This document shows, piece by piece, positions 1-5,382 of a stretch of 5,382 nt of DNA (positions within the stretch are counted from its first letter, which is position 1; the number at the start of each line of letters is the position of its first letter). Position numbers and translations under genes: made by a program. The notes beneath the pieces were generated by a model. That model was not told where the DNA came from, did no database searches, and saw nothing but the letters and a program-made list of their open reading frames with translations. Origin of the DNA: Merdiplasma sp964643295 (GTDB lineage: Bacteria > Bacillota > Clostridia > Lachnospirales > Lachnospiraceae); assembly GCA_964643295.1 (NCBI GenBank), contig CAZXSN010000125.1, positions 1 through 5,382 on the forward strand. The letters run 5' to 3'.

Positions 1-71
1 TTCGCGGTGATCTTGCCTTCTTCCAGGTTCTGATAGAATTTTTCAACCACTTTCTCTAATTCGATTGCCAT
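1..71 (-). CDS. Probable DUF35 zinc-ribbon/OB-fold thiolase partner, N-terminus only
   Basis: Only the first 23 codons are in the window; the gene runs off the left edge. The peptide begins MAIELEKVVEKFYQNLEEGK. This resembles the N-terminal helix of DUF35 proteins, where an aromatic residue, a short helix and an 'EGK/EGR' turn precede the rubredoxin-like CxxC zinc ribbon. The zinc ligands and OB fold would lie outside the window. In known systems (ChsH2 with Ltp2, PhlB with PhlC, archaeal thiolase-HMG-CoA synthase complexes) DUF35 proteins bind an SCP-x-like thiolase and help place the CoA substrate. The gene starts 17 bases after the thiolase stop with a GGAGG-type ribosome binding site at about 9 bases, so the two are almost certainly co-translated. 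The reading frame is well supported. The family call rests on a short peptide plus position next to the thiolase; another small acyl-binding protein is possible. Confidence 0.6.
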   Translation of the reverse strand, partial: MAIELEKVVEKFYQNLEEGKITA

Positions 72-88
72 TGTGCGTCCCTCCTTCT

Positions 89-1384
89 TCAGTCCAGTGT
101 GCGGATGATGTAGGTGCAGATATTCTGGGCTCCGCCATAGCCGCGCAGCATCGTGGTCTTCGGAGTAAACTTCACCTGTCCTTCGCCCGCCTCGCCGCGC
201 ATCTGCTTCACTGCCTCATAAAGGTCCGCGAGACCGGACGCCGCATGCGCGTGTCCAAAGGACGTACGGCCGCCGTTGGTATTGATCGGCTTGTCGCCGT
301 CATAAGCGGTACGGCCTTCACAGATATACTTCCAGCCCTCACCGTAAGGCAGGTAACCGGCGATCTCCGCCGATACCAGATGGGAGGTGATGATGAAGTC
401 GTTGGCGTAGAACAGATCAATCTCCTCCGGTTTCACCTGCGTCACGTCATAAACCTGGCGGACGGCTTCCTGGGTGGCCGTCACTTCAAAGTGCGGAGTG
501 GTCGCTTCGCAGGCCGCGCAGCCGATGCCGAGCACTTCGATCGGCTGATGCTCCTTGTTGCCCATGTATTTGTCCACGAGTTCGGTCGCGCACACGATCG
601 CCGCAGCCGCGCCGTCGCATTTGAGCTCAATGGCGCCGGCTCTGAGGAAATCGCCCATCTTCGGGTTGTATGGGGAGCGCATGTAGTCCATCACGTTGTC
701 GAAGCCCTTCTCCTTCGCCAGCTCCTCATAGGTCTTCCGCTCGATCGCCAGGGGATTCACAGAGGCGTTGCGGCGGTTGTTGATGCACATCCAGTTCAAG
801 GTGTCATCCATCTGCTGATCCGTAAGGCCGCGGGTTCTCTTATACCACTCGGCAGCATCATCGTAGATCAGTTCCTGGCCGGCCATCAGGCTGCGCGTAT
901 AGTTGCGGTCATACAGCCAGGCCGTGGTCTGCAGGAACTTGTCCATGGTCACCTTTTCCCGCTTGTACGGGTGATTCGGCACCGCCAGGCTGTCGCCGAA
1001 TTCCACGCAGCCGGTGAGCACACAGTTGTACTTGCCGGAAGCGACAGCGTTCACCGCCTGCTCAATCGCATAATACCCGGTGCAGCAGGCCTCGGAATGG
1101 TGGATGGAAGCCTTGCCTTTCATCCCGAACCAGTTGGCGATCTGAATGTTGGGCGTTAAATAGTTGGAGGCATTGAGCGGACTCGCCTCGCCATGGAAAT
1201 AAAAATCCACATCCTGTGGGTTCACACCGGCGTCCTCCATGGCCTTCAGGGCCGCATAGCCAAACAGCTCGCCCTCCGTCAAGCCGTTCGTCTCCTCCTT
1301 GTCCACGGTATACATGAACGGAGTGCAGCCGACACCGATGATGGATACGCTTCTCGCGTATTTATTGACCTTTGTCTGATTCAT
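89..1384 (-). CDS. SCP-x-like thiolase family protein (lipid-transfer/acyl-CoA C-acyltransferase type)
   Basis: The product is 431 residues, a usual length for SCP-x/Ltp2-type thiolases, and should be cytoplasmic. The nucleophile region is at residues 99-107 (ACCTGYYAI). C100 aligns with the Cys of the canonical CxSG motif, with Thr for Ser. The second-domain histidine loop is at 377-384 (GHAHAASG), so H378 matches the catalytic His of GHPxGASG. 'YANDF' (326-330) sits where biosynthetic thiolases have NEAF. The C-terminal CxGGG motif is replaced by RGYGG (414-418), so the second catalytic Cys is missing. Such enzymes often act with a DUF35 protein, here encoded directly downstream, in retro-aldol, retro-Claisen or C-acylation reactions instead of simple acetoacetyl-CoA thiolysis. 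ATG at 1384 has an AAAGGAGA ribosome site about 10 bases upstream, and 37 bases separate it from the membrane-protein gene. The substrate cannot be read from the sequence. Confidence 0.85.
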   Translation of the reverse strand: MNQTKVNKYARSVSIIGVGCTPFMYTVDKEETNGLTEGELFGYAALKAMEDAGVNPQDVDFYFHGEASPLNASNYLTPNIQIANWFGMKGKASIHHSEACCTGYYAIEQAVNAVASGKYNCVLTGCVEFGDSLAVPNHPYKREKVTMDKFLQTTAWLYDRNYTRSLMAGQELIYDDAAEWYKRTRGLTDQQMDDTLNWMCINNRRNASVNPLAIERKTYEELAKEKGFDNVMDYMRSPYNPKMGDFLRAGAIELKCDGAAAAIVCATELVDKYMGNKEHQPIEVLGIGCAACEATTPHFEVTATQEAVRQVYDVTQVKPEEIDLFYANDFIITSHLVSAEIAGYLPYGEGWKYICEGRTAYDGDKPINTNGGRTSFGHAHAASGLADLYEAVKQMRGEAGEGQVKFTPKTTMLRGYGGAQNICTYIIRTLD

Positions 1385-1421
1385 GCAGGGTTCTCTCCTT
1401 TCACTAAAGTGCCTGGGAAAC

Positions 1422-1859
1422 TTATTCCTTCACAATCGTCTTCGCCAGTTCGATGCAGGGATCTTCCAGCAGGATCGATGCGACCAGTCCCACGATGTGC
1501 AAAACGGGGTATGTCTTCAGCCAGATGGAGACAAGGTCCGGCACCAGCCCGCAGTTGATCATGGCGATGCAGAAGCTGATGATCGTCACGAAAATCGCGT
1601 TGATCACGAAAATCCTCACAAACTTATGGAGGAAGGATCCCTTTTTAAGGCCCAGCGCGTTGGCGGCCGCCGCTCCGATCTTCGGCACGGGGATCATAAG
1701 ACCCGCCGCATAGTTGATCGAGAAGGCCATGAACATCCCCGTAAGATATGTCCCCGCGTCCGTAAAGCCGCCGTTTAGAATAGTCGCCGTGGAATTGATG
1801 ATAAATGCCAGGATCAGATCCTGGATCACGGTAAACACAACTTCCTGTTTTTTGGTCAT
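1422..1859 (-). CDS. Small four-helix membrane protein, DUF2798-like, internally duplicated
   Basis: The product is 145 residues with four hydrophobic segments, at about 8-28, 36-58, 81-103 and 112-131, separated by a short basic loop (GLKKGS, 70-75). There is no signal peptide cleavage site. The two halves resemble each other: helix, then 'LNGGF' (N29, G31), helix, then a proline-bearing end near 57-59. This recurs as helix, then 'INCGL' (N102, G104), helix, then P134. The N-x-G turn between paired helices with a terminal proline recalls the DUF2798 membrane family, here as a tandem pair; this assignment is from memory of the pattern. Its function is unknown; transport of an organic acid or aglycone would fit the operon but nothing here shows it. 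ATG at 1859 lies 5 bases after the buk stop. The ribosome site (GAGGG, about 9 bases away) lies inside the end of buk, which points to coupled translation. Confidence 0.75.
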   Translation of the reverse strand: MTKKQEVVFTVIQDLILAFIINSTATILNGGFTDAGTYLTGMFMAFSINYAAGLMIPVPKIGAAAANALGLKKGSFLHKFVRIFVINAIFVTIISFCIAMINCGLVPDLVSIWLKTYPVLHIVGLVASILLEDPCIELAKTIVKE

Positions 1860-1864
1860 GTTCT

Positions 1865-2974
1865 TCAGCCCTCGAGTTCCTCCGGAGACCAGACCGGTTT
1901 TCCGGTATAGACCTTCGCTTCCTCTTCCCCTTTCAGCACACGGATAGCGCCTGCCGCCATGGCCTCCAGCTCAAACTCACCGGGATAGGCCGTCACCGGC
2001 GCGATCCAGGAGCAGGCCTCGGTGATGCGGCTGACCAGATCCTCGTTGTGGACCATGCCGCCGCCTAACAGGATTCCGTCCACCTGTCCGTGCAGCACAC
2101 CGGCCATGGCGCCGATGTAGCGGATGATCTGATAGATCATGGTATCCCACACGAGAGCGGCCTTCTTGTCGCCCTGCGCTGCCCGCTTCGTCACCTCGAT
2201 GGCGTCCGAAGTGCCCAAGTGACTGACAAAACCGCCGGTCTTGGTGCAAAGGGAGGCAACCGCCTTCTGATCATCTTTATTGGCGAAGCAGTAGCGGATC
2301 ATTTCCGCTGCCGGAACCGCGCCGCAGCGCGTGGGCGCCATCGGACCTTCGCCGCCGACGATATCGTTGCCGTCGATCATTCTGCCCTTCTGGTGCGCGG
2401 AGATGGAGATCCCGCCGCCGATATGGCAGACGATATAGTTTTTATCCTCATACTTCCAGCCGTTTAGCTGGCTGTGGCGAATCGCGGTCTCCTTCAGATT
2501 CAGCGCATGCAGATGAACGTTGCGGTAAACTCCCTTAATCCCGGTCAGACGGGCGCAAAGCGTCAGCTCATCCGTATCGGGCGGGTTGACGACAAAACAG
2601 GGTTTACCGTAGGCAACGGCAAATTCATTGGCGATCTGAGAGCCTAACTGCGCCGGATGCTGCACACCGTTCGCGCCGCGCTCCGCGTGATCCAAAAGCA
2701 CCGGACCGACCTTGTAGGTGCCGCCTTCCACGGCTAAAAGCCCGCCGCCCCTGCCCACGAAGGCGTCCATCGTGGAAAGATCGATGTCCGCTTCCTTAAG
2801 CGCCTGCAGGATCGTCTCCTTCCGGTAGGGAAGCTGAGAACTGATCGTGGGAAACTCTTTTAACTTTTCCGCATCGTGGGAAACATTGACCGTGAAAATC
2901 TCCTTCTCCCCCTCAAAGCAGCCGACTTTGGTGGAGGTGGAGCCGGGATTGATTGCCAAAATACGATACTCCAT
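1865..2974 (-). CDS. buk: Butyrate kinase
   Basis: This enzyme converts butyryl phosphate and ADP to butyrate and ATP, or the reverse, in the cytoplasm, and belongs to the ASKHA acetate/butyrate kinase fold. The product has 369 residues, about ten more than typical butyrate kinases, with the extra length at the C-terminus. Visible signatures are the N-terminal phosphate loop NPGSTSTK (9-16), GRGGG (74-78), NPPDTDEL (130-137), HLHALN (154-159), the nucleotide-binding HIGGGIS (184-190) with the following 'GNDIVGGEGP' (202-211), and LLGGG (302-306). These make butyrate kinase a better fit than acetate kinase. Branched-chain or aryl-acyl phosphates are also accepted by some members. No phosphotransbutyrylase gene, its usual neighbour, is present in the window. 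ATG at 2974 follows an AAAGGGA ribosome site. It is followed within 5 bases by the membrane protein and preceded by a 122-base gap holding a long hairpin. Confidence 0.93.
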   Translation of the reverse strand: MEYRILAINPGSTSTKVGCFEGEKEIFTVNVSHDAEKLKEFPTISSQLPYRKETILQALKEADIDLSTMDAFVGRGGGLLAVEGGTYKVGPVLLDHAERGANGVQHPAQLGSQIANEFAVAYGKPCFVVNPPDTDELTLCARLTGIKGVYRNVHLHALNLKETAIRHSQLNGWKYEDKNYIVCHIGGGISISAHQKGRMIDGNDIVGGEGPMAPTRCGAVPAAEMIRYCFANKDDQKAVASLCTKTGGFVSHLGTSDAIEVTKRAAQGDKKAALVWDTMIYQIIRYIGAMAGVLHGQVDGILLGGGMVHNEDLVSRITEACSWIAPVTAYPGEFELEAMAAGAIRVLKGEEEAKVYTGKPVWSPEELEG

Positions 2975-3013
2975 GAATTCTTCCCTTTCTAGCTCAATGG
3001 ATCAAATGCCCCG

Positions 3014-3075
3014 CGGGGAGGCGGCTGAAGCAGAAAAACCTCTCAGGTCCTGCCCCCTTCTTTGCCGTCTCCCCG
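3014..3075 (-). other. Long imperfect hairpin in the alpha-subunit to buk intergenic gap
   Basis: The 122 bases between the deglycosidase alpha stop and the buk start contain a nested inverted repeat. The outer arms (3014-3025 and 3064-3075) pair at 11 of 12 positions with one A-C mismatch. Inside are 3027-3029 with 3058-3060, GCAG 3030-3033 with 3050-3053, and a small ACCT/AGGT hairpin (3038-3041 with 3045-3048). The outer arm also overlaps a perfect 10-base palindrome, CCCCGCGGGG (3009-3018). On the transcribed strand no U-run follows the outer stem, so it is not a standard terminator; the small inner hairpin is followed by five U. It may protect or punctuate the mRNA so that the upstream and downstream cistrons are expressed at different levels. 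The base pairing is seen directly; the role is inferred. Confidence 0.6.
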
Positions 3076-3096
3076 AAGCATCCTCTCCTTTTTTAT

Positions 3097-4152
3097 TTAA
3101 CCCTCGATGGCTCTTCTTAACGCTTCCTGGTGACGGCGTACCTGCTCGATGCTGTCCACGCCAACATCCCTCAAGTGCTCGCCGCCCTCGTACTCGGAGC
3201 TTAAGTAGCCGTGATAACCGGCCTTCTTGAACGCTTCCACCACTTCCGGAATCGCCACGGCGCACTCCTGATAGTCCTCATGCACGTTGTAGAACTTTGC
3301 ATGGGTGTGGAAGATGTAGTCGATGTTGTCGATGATATCCTGCGGATCCGACCAGGAATAGGTGAAGGAGGAACTCGCGTACATGTTGTCAGCAGGACCG
3401 CCGCCCGCCTTCTCCACGGCATCCATCATCTCTTTCATGCCGTTCGACATGCGGTATTCCATGTTGGCCTTGCCCAGATCCAGGTCATATTTGATCTTGA
3501 CGAACCCTTTCTCCACTCTCTGCGCATAGGCGTCGTCCACGATCTTTAAGCACTCTTCCTTGGCGCCCATGCGGACCGCCTTGTCGCGCAGCACATCGGG
3601 AATTCTTTTGCAGAAGATGCCCATATCCGGGATGAAGCCGAAATACTTGGTCCCGGTGCGGTTGATCATCTCCAGGTACCCGTCGGCCCAGCCGGAGTTT
3701 AAGGAAAACGGCGCGTGTACTTCCAGACCGATCTTCACATTCATCTTTTCCGCGTACTCCAGGCTTCCCTCGATGACATCCATCGGAGTCGAAACCAGGG
3801 TGCGCAGCACCGGAAATCCCAGCATGGAGGCCAGGCGGATGTCGCGGTTCATCATGTTCACCTGCTCGCCCACAGAAAGAGTGCGGTTCGCGTAGATGCG
3901 GTTTTCCAGGAACGCGTCGTAGCAGGACGGCTCCAGGCCGTACTTCTTTAACATCTCAAACCAGTGAGCGCGGAACTCCTCGTCCTCGATCGGCAGCGGG
4001 AATCTCTTGATCATCTGCTCCGCCAGAAGCTCCACACCGGTCGCACCGGTCTTGGAGGTCTCCCTTAGGCACCCTTCCAGATCCAGAACCCCGTCATAAT
4101 ACTCATCCTGATAGCTGTACAGGGAAATACTTCTCTTGATCTCGTAACTCAT
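3097..4152 (-). CDS. C-glycoside deglycosidase alpha subunit (xylose-isomerase-like TIM barrel)
   Basis: The product is 351 residues from the chosen ATG and belongs to the sugar phosphate isomerase/epimerase (AP endonuclease 2) TIM-barrel group. Likely divalent-metal ligands are E144 in GLEVH, D176 in PDMGIF, H282 or H284 in FHTHAKF, and E320 in SSEYEG. In the published C-glycoside deglycosidases (DgpB/DgpC of strain PUE, Dfg proteins of Eubacterium cellulosolvens, and soil actinobacterial forms) the TIM-barrel subunit holds Mn2+ and eliminates the aglycone from a 3-oxo-C-glycoside. From memory, the catalytic base is a His just after the first metal Glu, matching H146 here. The directly preceding beta-subunit gene is the best evidence for this function over a generic isomerase. 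The start at 4152 is preferred to a TTG at 4173, which would overlap the upstream gene, because AGGAGG lies 8 bases before the ATG. Which flavonoid or other C-glycoside is used cannot be told. Confidence 0.8.
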   Translation of the reverse strand: MSYEIKRSISLYSYQDEYYDGVLDLEGCLRETSKTGATGVELLAEQMIKRFPLPIEDEEFRAHWFEMLKKYGLEPSCYDAFLENRIYANRTLSVGEQVNMMNRDIRLASMLGFPVLRTLVSTPMDVIEGSLEYAEKMNVKIGLEVHAPFSLNSGWADGYLEMINRTGTKYFGFIPDMGIFCKRIPDVLRDKAVRMGAKEECLKIVDDAYAQRVEKGFVKIKYDLDLGKANMEYRMSNGMKEMMDAVEKAGGGPADNMYASSSFTYSWSDPQDIIDNIDYIFHTHAKFYNVHEDYQECAVAIPEVVEAFKKAGYHGYLSSEYEGGEHLRDVGVDSIEQVRRHQEALRRAIEG

Positions 4153-4160
4153 CGTATTCT

Positions 4161-4166
4161 CCTCCT
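4161..4166 (-). promoter_or_regulatory. Ribosome binding site fixing the alpha-subunit start
   Basis: AGGAGG on the minus strand lies 8 bases before the ATG at 4152 and shares one base with the TAA stop of the beta-subunit gene. It decides the start of the TIM-barrel gene at 4152 and implies coupled translation of the two subunits, which is what an alpha/beta complex would need. Confidence 0.8.
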
Positions 4167-4561
4167 TATTCAATCACAAAATCCGCTTCTGCTGTGGAAA
4201 TGTTCGGGAACGGCATGTAAGAAGGAACGATCGTGGTGACGGTCGTCAGATGATGAGCGCCTTTTGCCAGCCCGCCTTCTTTCTTCACGTTCACAGTCGC
4301 GTATTCGCCAAACTCCCAGCGGTAGTCGGAATCCACCACGGTGAGCATCTCATCCAGCGTGAAGGTCTCGCCGTTTACCGTCATGCTGATATCCTTGCGG
4401 TCAAAGTCCTCTCCGTCCACGTTCACCGTAAGCTCCCGCACGATCGAGAGCGTGAAGCCGCGATAGTACTGCGCCTTGTACTGAAACTGGAAACCTACGG
4501 CTTTCCCGTCTTTCTCAATATTCTTAAATCCTTCCGGATTGAAAATCTGTCTTGCAGCCAT
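4166..4561 (-). CDS. C-glycoside deglycosidase beta subunit (DUF6379 family)
   Basis: This is a 131-residue soluble protein, rich in beta strands, with no signal peptide or membrane segment. It resembles the small subunit that pairs with the TIM-barrel subunit in C-glycoside deglycosidases (family named DUF6379/C-deglycosylation enzyme beta subunit). Supporting features are the N-terminal region with 'IFNPEGFKNI' (6-15), a central 'RGFTLSIVRELTVNVDG' run typical of the family, repeated short strands, and a 'HHLTTVTTIVPSYMPFP' stretch (102-118) near the end. In known complexes the beta subunit completes or caps the active site of the alpha subunit and has no activity alone. The start ATG at 4561 has an AAAGGA ribosome site about 9 bases upstream. 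Only 13 bases separate its stop from the alpha-subunit start. It is the first gene after the terminator at 4614-4651, so it appears to head its own transcript or a read-through one. Confidence 0.78.
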   Translation of the reverse strand: MAARQIFNPEGFKNIEKDGKAVGFQFQYKAQYYRGFTLSIVRELTVNVDGEDFDRKDISMTVNGETFTLDEMLTVVDSDYRWEFGEYATVNVKKEGGLAKGAHHLTTVTTIVPSYMPFPNISTAEADFVIE

Positions 4562-4613
4562 CTTCCTTATTCCTTTCTATCAATTCACAGGAATCCGTTC
4601 AAACTATTCCTCC

Positions 4614-4651
4614 AAAAAAAGGGCCCGCCTGACTACCCATCAGACAGGCCC
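4614..4651 (-). terminator. Intrinsic terminator or attenuator upstream of the deglycosidase genes
   Basis: On the minus strand a 12-base-pair stem (4640-4651 with 4621-4632, two of the pairs G-U) closes a 7-base loop (4633-4639). It is followed at once by seven T (4620 down to 4614). This is a textbook Rho-independent terminator. It can end the oxidoreductase transcript, or act as an attenuator for the beta/alpha genes, whose first start codon is only 52 bases beyond the T-run. Confidence 0.92.
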
Positions 4652-4664
4652 CTGACTGTTTCGT

Positions 4665-4760
4665 CCAGCTATCCTGTGATACTGGTTGGTTTCTTTCCTT
4701 TTTCTCCCGCGCTTACAAAGCGTAAGAATGTCTTTCCCGTCCTGGCCTTAGCCCTGACGG
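4665..4760 (-). other. Structured non-coding segment between oxidoreductase and terminator
   Basis: No credible gene lies in 4562-4770. In transcription order the stretch before the terminator can form three hairpins. Hairpin one (4737-4760) has CCGTC and GACGG arms, a symmetric AG/AG internal loop, then a GGC/GCC stem closed by a TAAG loop. Hairpin two (4712-4726) is CTTAC/GTAAG with a 5-base loop. Hairpin three (4665-4685) is an 8-pair stem, CCAG-TATC with GATA-CTGG, with one bulged G and an ACAG loop. A purine-rich single-stranded stretch lies between the second and third. The segment may simply be the 3' untranslated region of the oxidoreductase mRNA, or a leader that controls the terminator. 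No known riboswitch consensus was recognised. Confidence 0.45.
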
Positions 4761-4770
4761 ACTTACCTCT

Positions 4771-5382
4771 TTAGAAGAAGACTTCCTTTCCGGATTCAGC
4801 GGAACGATAGATGCCTTCCAGGATCTGGGTTACCACATAGGCCTGCTCCGGCTTTACCAGCGGCTCAGTGTCGTTCAGGATCGCTTCCAGCCACTGCTTC
4901 TGCTCGCGCACACCTTCTGCGGAGGCGCCGCCCTCGAAGAAGTCTACCACACCTGCCGGGGAGATCGTCTTCTGCATCAGCTGGCCATGCTCCACCGTGT
5001 TGTAAATCAGCTCGTCGGTCGGATAGCTGCCGCCGTGATGGATCTCCGCGCCGGCCTTCGTGCCGCAAAGCGTAGTGGATGCCTCCATGGACTTTAAGAT
5101 GTTCAGCGCCCAGGATGCCTCGATATAGATGCTGGCGCCGTTCTTCATCTTCACCAGACCGAACGCCGAATCCTCCACTTCAAAGGTCTCGGGATCCCAC
5201 GGTCCGAATACGTTGCCTTCCGGTCCGTCCGCCTGACGGCCCAGCCGGTAGTTGACCACACCGGATACGGAAAGCGGTTCATAGTTGTTCATCATCCAGA
5301 GGGTGATATCCAGCGCATGCGTTCCGATATCGATGAGGGGACCGCCGCCCTGCAGAGCCCTGTTCGGGAACACGCCCCAGGT
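4771..5382 (-). CDS. Gfo/Idh/MocA-family sugar oxidoreductase, C-terminal part (DgpA-like)
   Basis: The last 203 residues are present; the N-terminal Rossmann NAD(P)-binding domain is beyond the right edge, so the GTG at 5373 is only an internal codon. The reading frame is open to the window end. The region starts in the substrate-binding domain with the hallmark GGGPLIDIGTHALDITLW (residues 12-29 of the visible part). Its D18 and H22 correspond to the conserved Asp and His near the nicotinamide and sugar. It continues through the alpha/beta sheet domain ('SVSGVVNYRLG', 'FGLVKMKNGASIYIEASWAL') to 'EPLVKPEQAYVVTQILEGIYRSAESGK', the typical C-terminal helix with the 'P...A..V..I.EAIY.S...G' pattern. 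Members oxidise a sugar hydroxyl. In C-glycoside pathways DgpA makes the 3-oxo sugar on which the deglycosidase acts, and proximity to those genes suggests that role. Other sugar substrates remain possible. Confidence 0.87.
   Translation of the reverse strand, partial: TWGVFPNRALQGGGPLIDIGTHALDITLWMMNNYEPLSVSGVVNYRLGRQADGPEGNVFGPWDPETFEVEDSAFGLVKMKNGASIYIEASWALNILKSMEASTTLCGTKAGAEIHHGGSYPTDELIYNTVEHGQLMQKTISPAGVVDFFEGGASAEGVREQKQWLEAILNDTEPLVKPEQAYVVTQILEGIYRSAESGKEVFF

Noticed and set aside
65..1159. Long plus-strand open frame of 364 codons opposite the thiolase gene
   Set aside because: It is antisense to a clearly recognisable thiolase, has an unlikely composition rich in His, Arg and Val, matches no family, and arises from codon bias of the real gene.
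3014..3096. Glycine-riboswitch-like or terminator reading of the 3014-3075 hairpin on the plus strand, which is followed by a T-run near 3089-3094
   Set aside because: The T-run lies about 13 bases from the stem, no plus-strand gene exists to be terminated or regulated, and the conserved glycine aptamer core is not matched.
3002..3265. Minus-strand 87-codon open frame spanning the intergenic hairpin
   Set aside because: It overlaps the C-terminus of the deglycosidase alpha gene in another frame and has an Arg/Gly-rich random composition; no ribosome site was seen.
4153..4173. Upstream TTG start for the alpha-subunit gene adding 7 residues
   Set aside because: It would overlap the end of the beta-subunit gene by 8 bases and leave the AGGAGG motif inside the gene; the ATG at 4152 is correctly spaced from that motif.
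4585..4613. Possible mini-ORF after the terminator: GGAGG followed 6 bases later by TTG and five codons
   Set aside because: Five codons from a TTG start with no recognisable leader-peptide composition; likely chance.
4634..4673. Hammerhead-ribozyme-like words (GGACGAAAC and CTGATG) on the minus strand
   Set aside because: ACAG/CTGT could form a stem III, but no stem I can form because the cleavage-site C is also the first base of CTGATG, and the core reads CTGATGG instead of CTGANGA.

Overview
All seven genes recognised here lie on the minus strand and are read from the right end of the window towards the left. Base composition is moderately GC-rich. Nearly every gene has a purine-rich Shine-Dalgarno (AGGAGG or AAAGGA type), and intergenic gaps are short. 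With a butyrate kinase, no oxygen-dependent enzymes and a gene set known from gut Clostridia, the window most resembles an anaerobic Firmicute such as a Lachnospiraceae or Clostridia gut bacterium. That assignment is an inference from gene content and style.

In transcription order, the right end (4771-5382) holds the C-terminal part of a Gfo/Idh/MocA-family NAD(P)-dependent sugar oxidoreductase. A 200-base non-coding stretch follows, with several hairpins and a strong intrinsic terminator (4614-4651). Next come a small beta-sandwich-like protein of 131 residues (4166-4561) and a xylose-isomerase-like TIM barrel (3097-4152). They match the beta and alpha subunits of C-glycoside deglycosidases, the Dgp/Dfg systems of intestinal bacteria. 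After a 120-base gap filled by a long imperfect hairpin (3014-3075) come butyrate kinase (1865-2974), a 145-residue four-helix membrane protein that looks internally duplicated (1422-1859), a non-decarboxylating SCP-x-like thiolase (89-1384), and the first 23 codons of a probable DUF35 zinc-ribbon/OB-fold partner (1-71).

The likely joint role of the right half is C-glycoside breakdown. The oxidoreductase oxidises the sugar at C3, making the C1-aryl carbon-carbon bond labile. The alpha/beta deglycosidase then eliminates the aglycone. The left half is an acyl-CoA/acyl-phosphate module: the thiolase-DUF35 pair makes or breaks a carbon-carbon bond next to a CoA thioester, and the kinase converts an acyl phosphate to acid plus ATP. 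This arrangement suggests, but does not prove, that cleavage of the sugar-aryl bond is coupled to fermentative use of the aglycone or sugar carbon. The most notable points are this pairing of modules, the loss of the second catalytic Cys in the thiolase, and the structured non-coding RNA segments.
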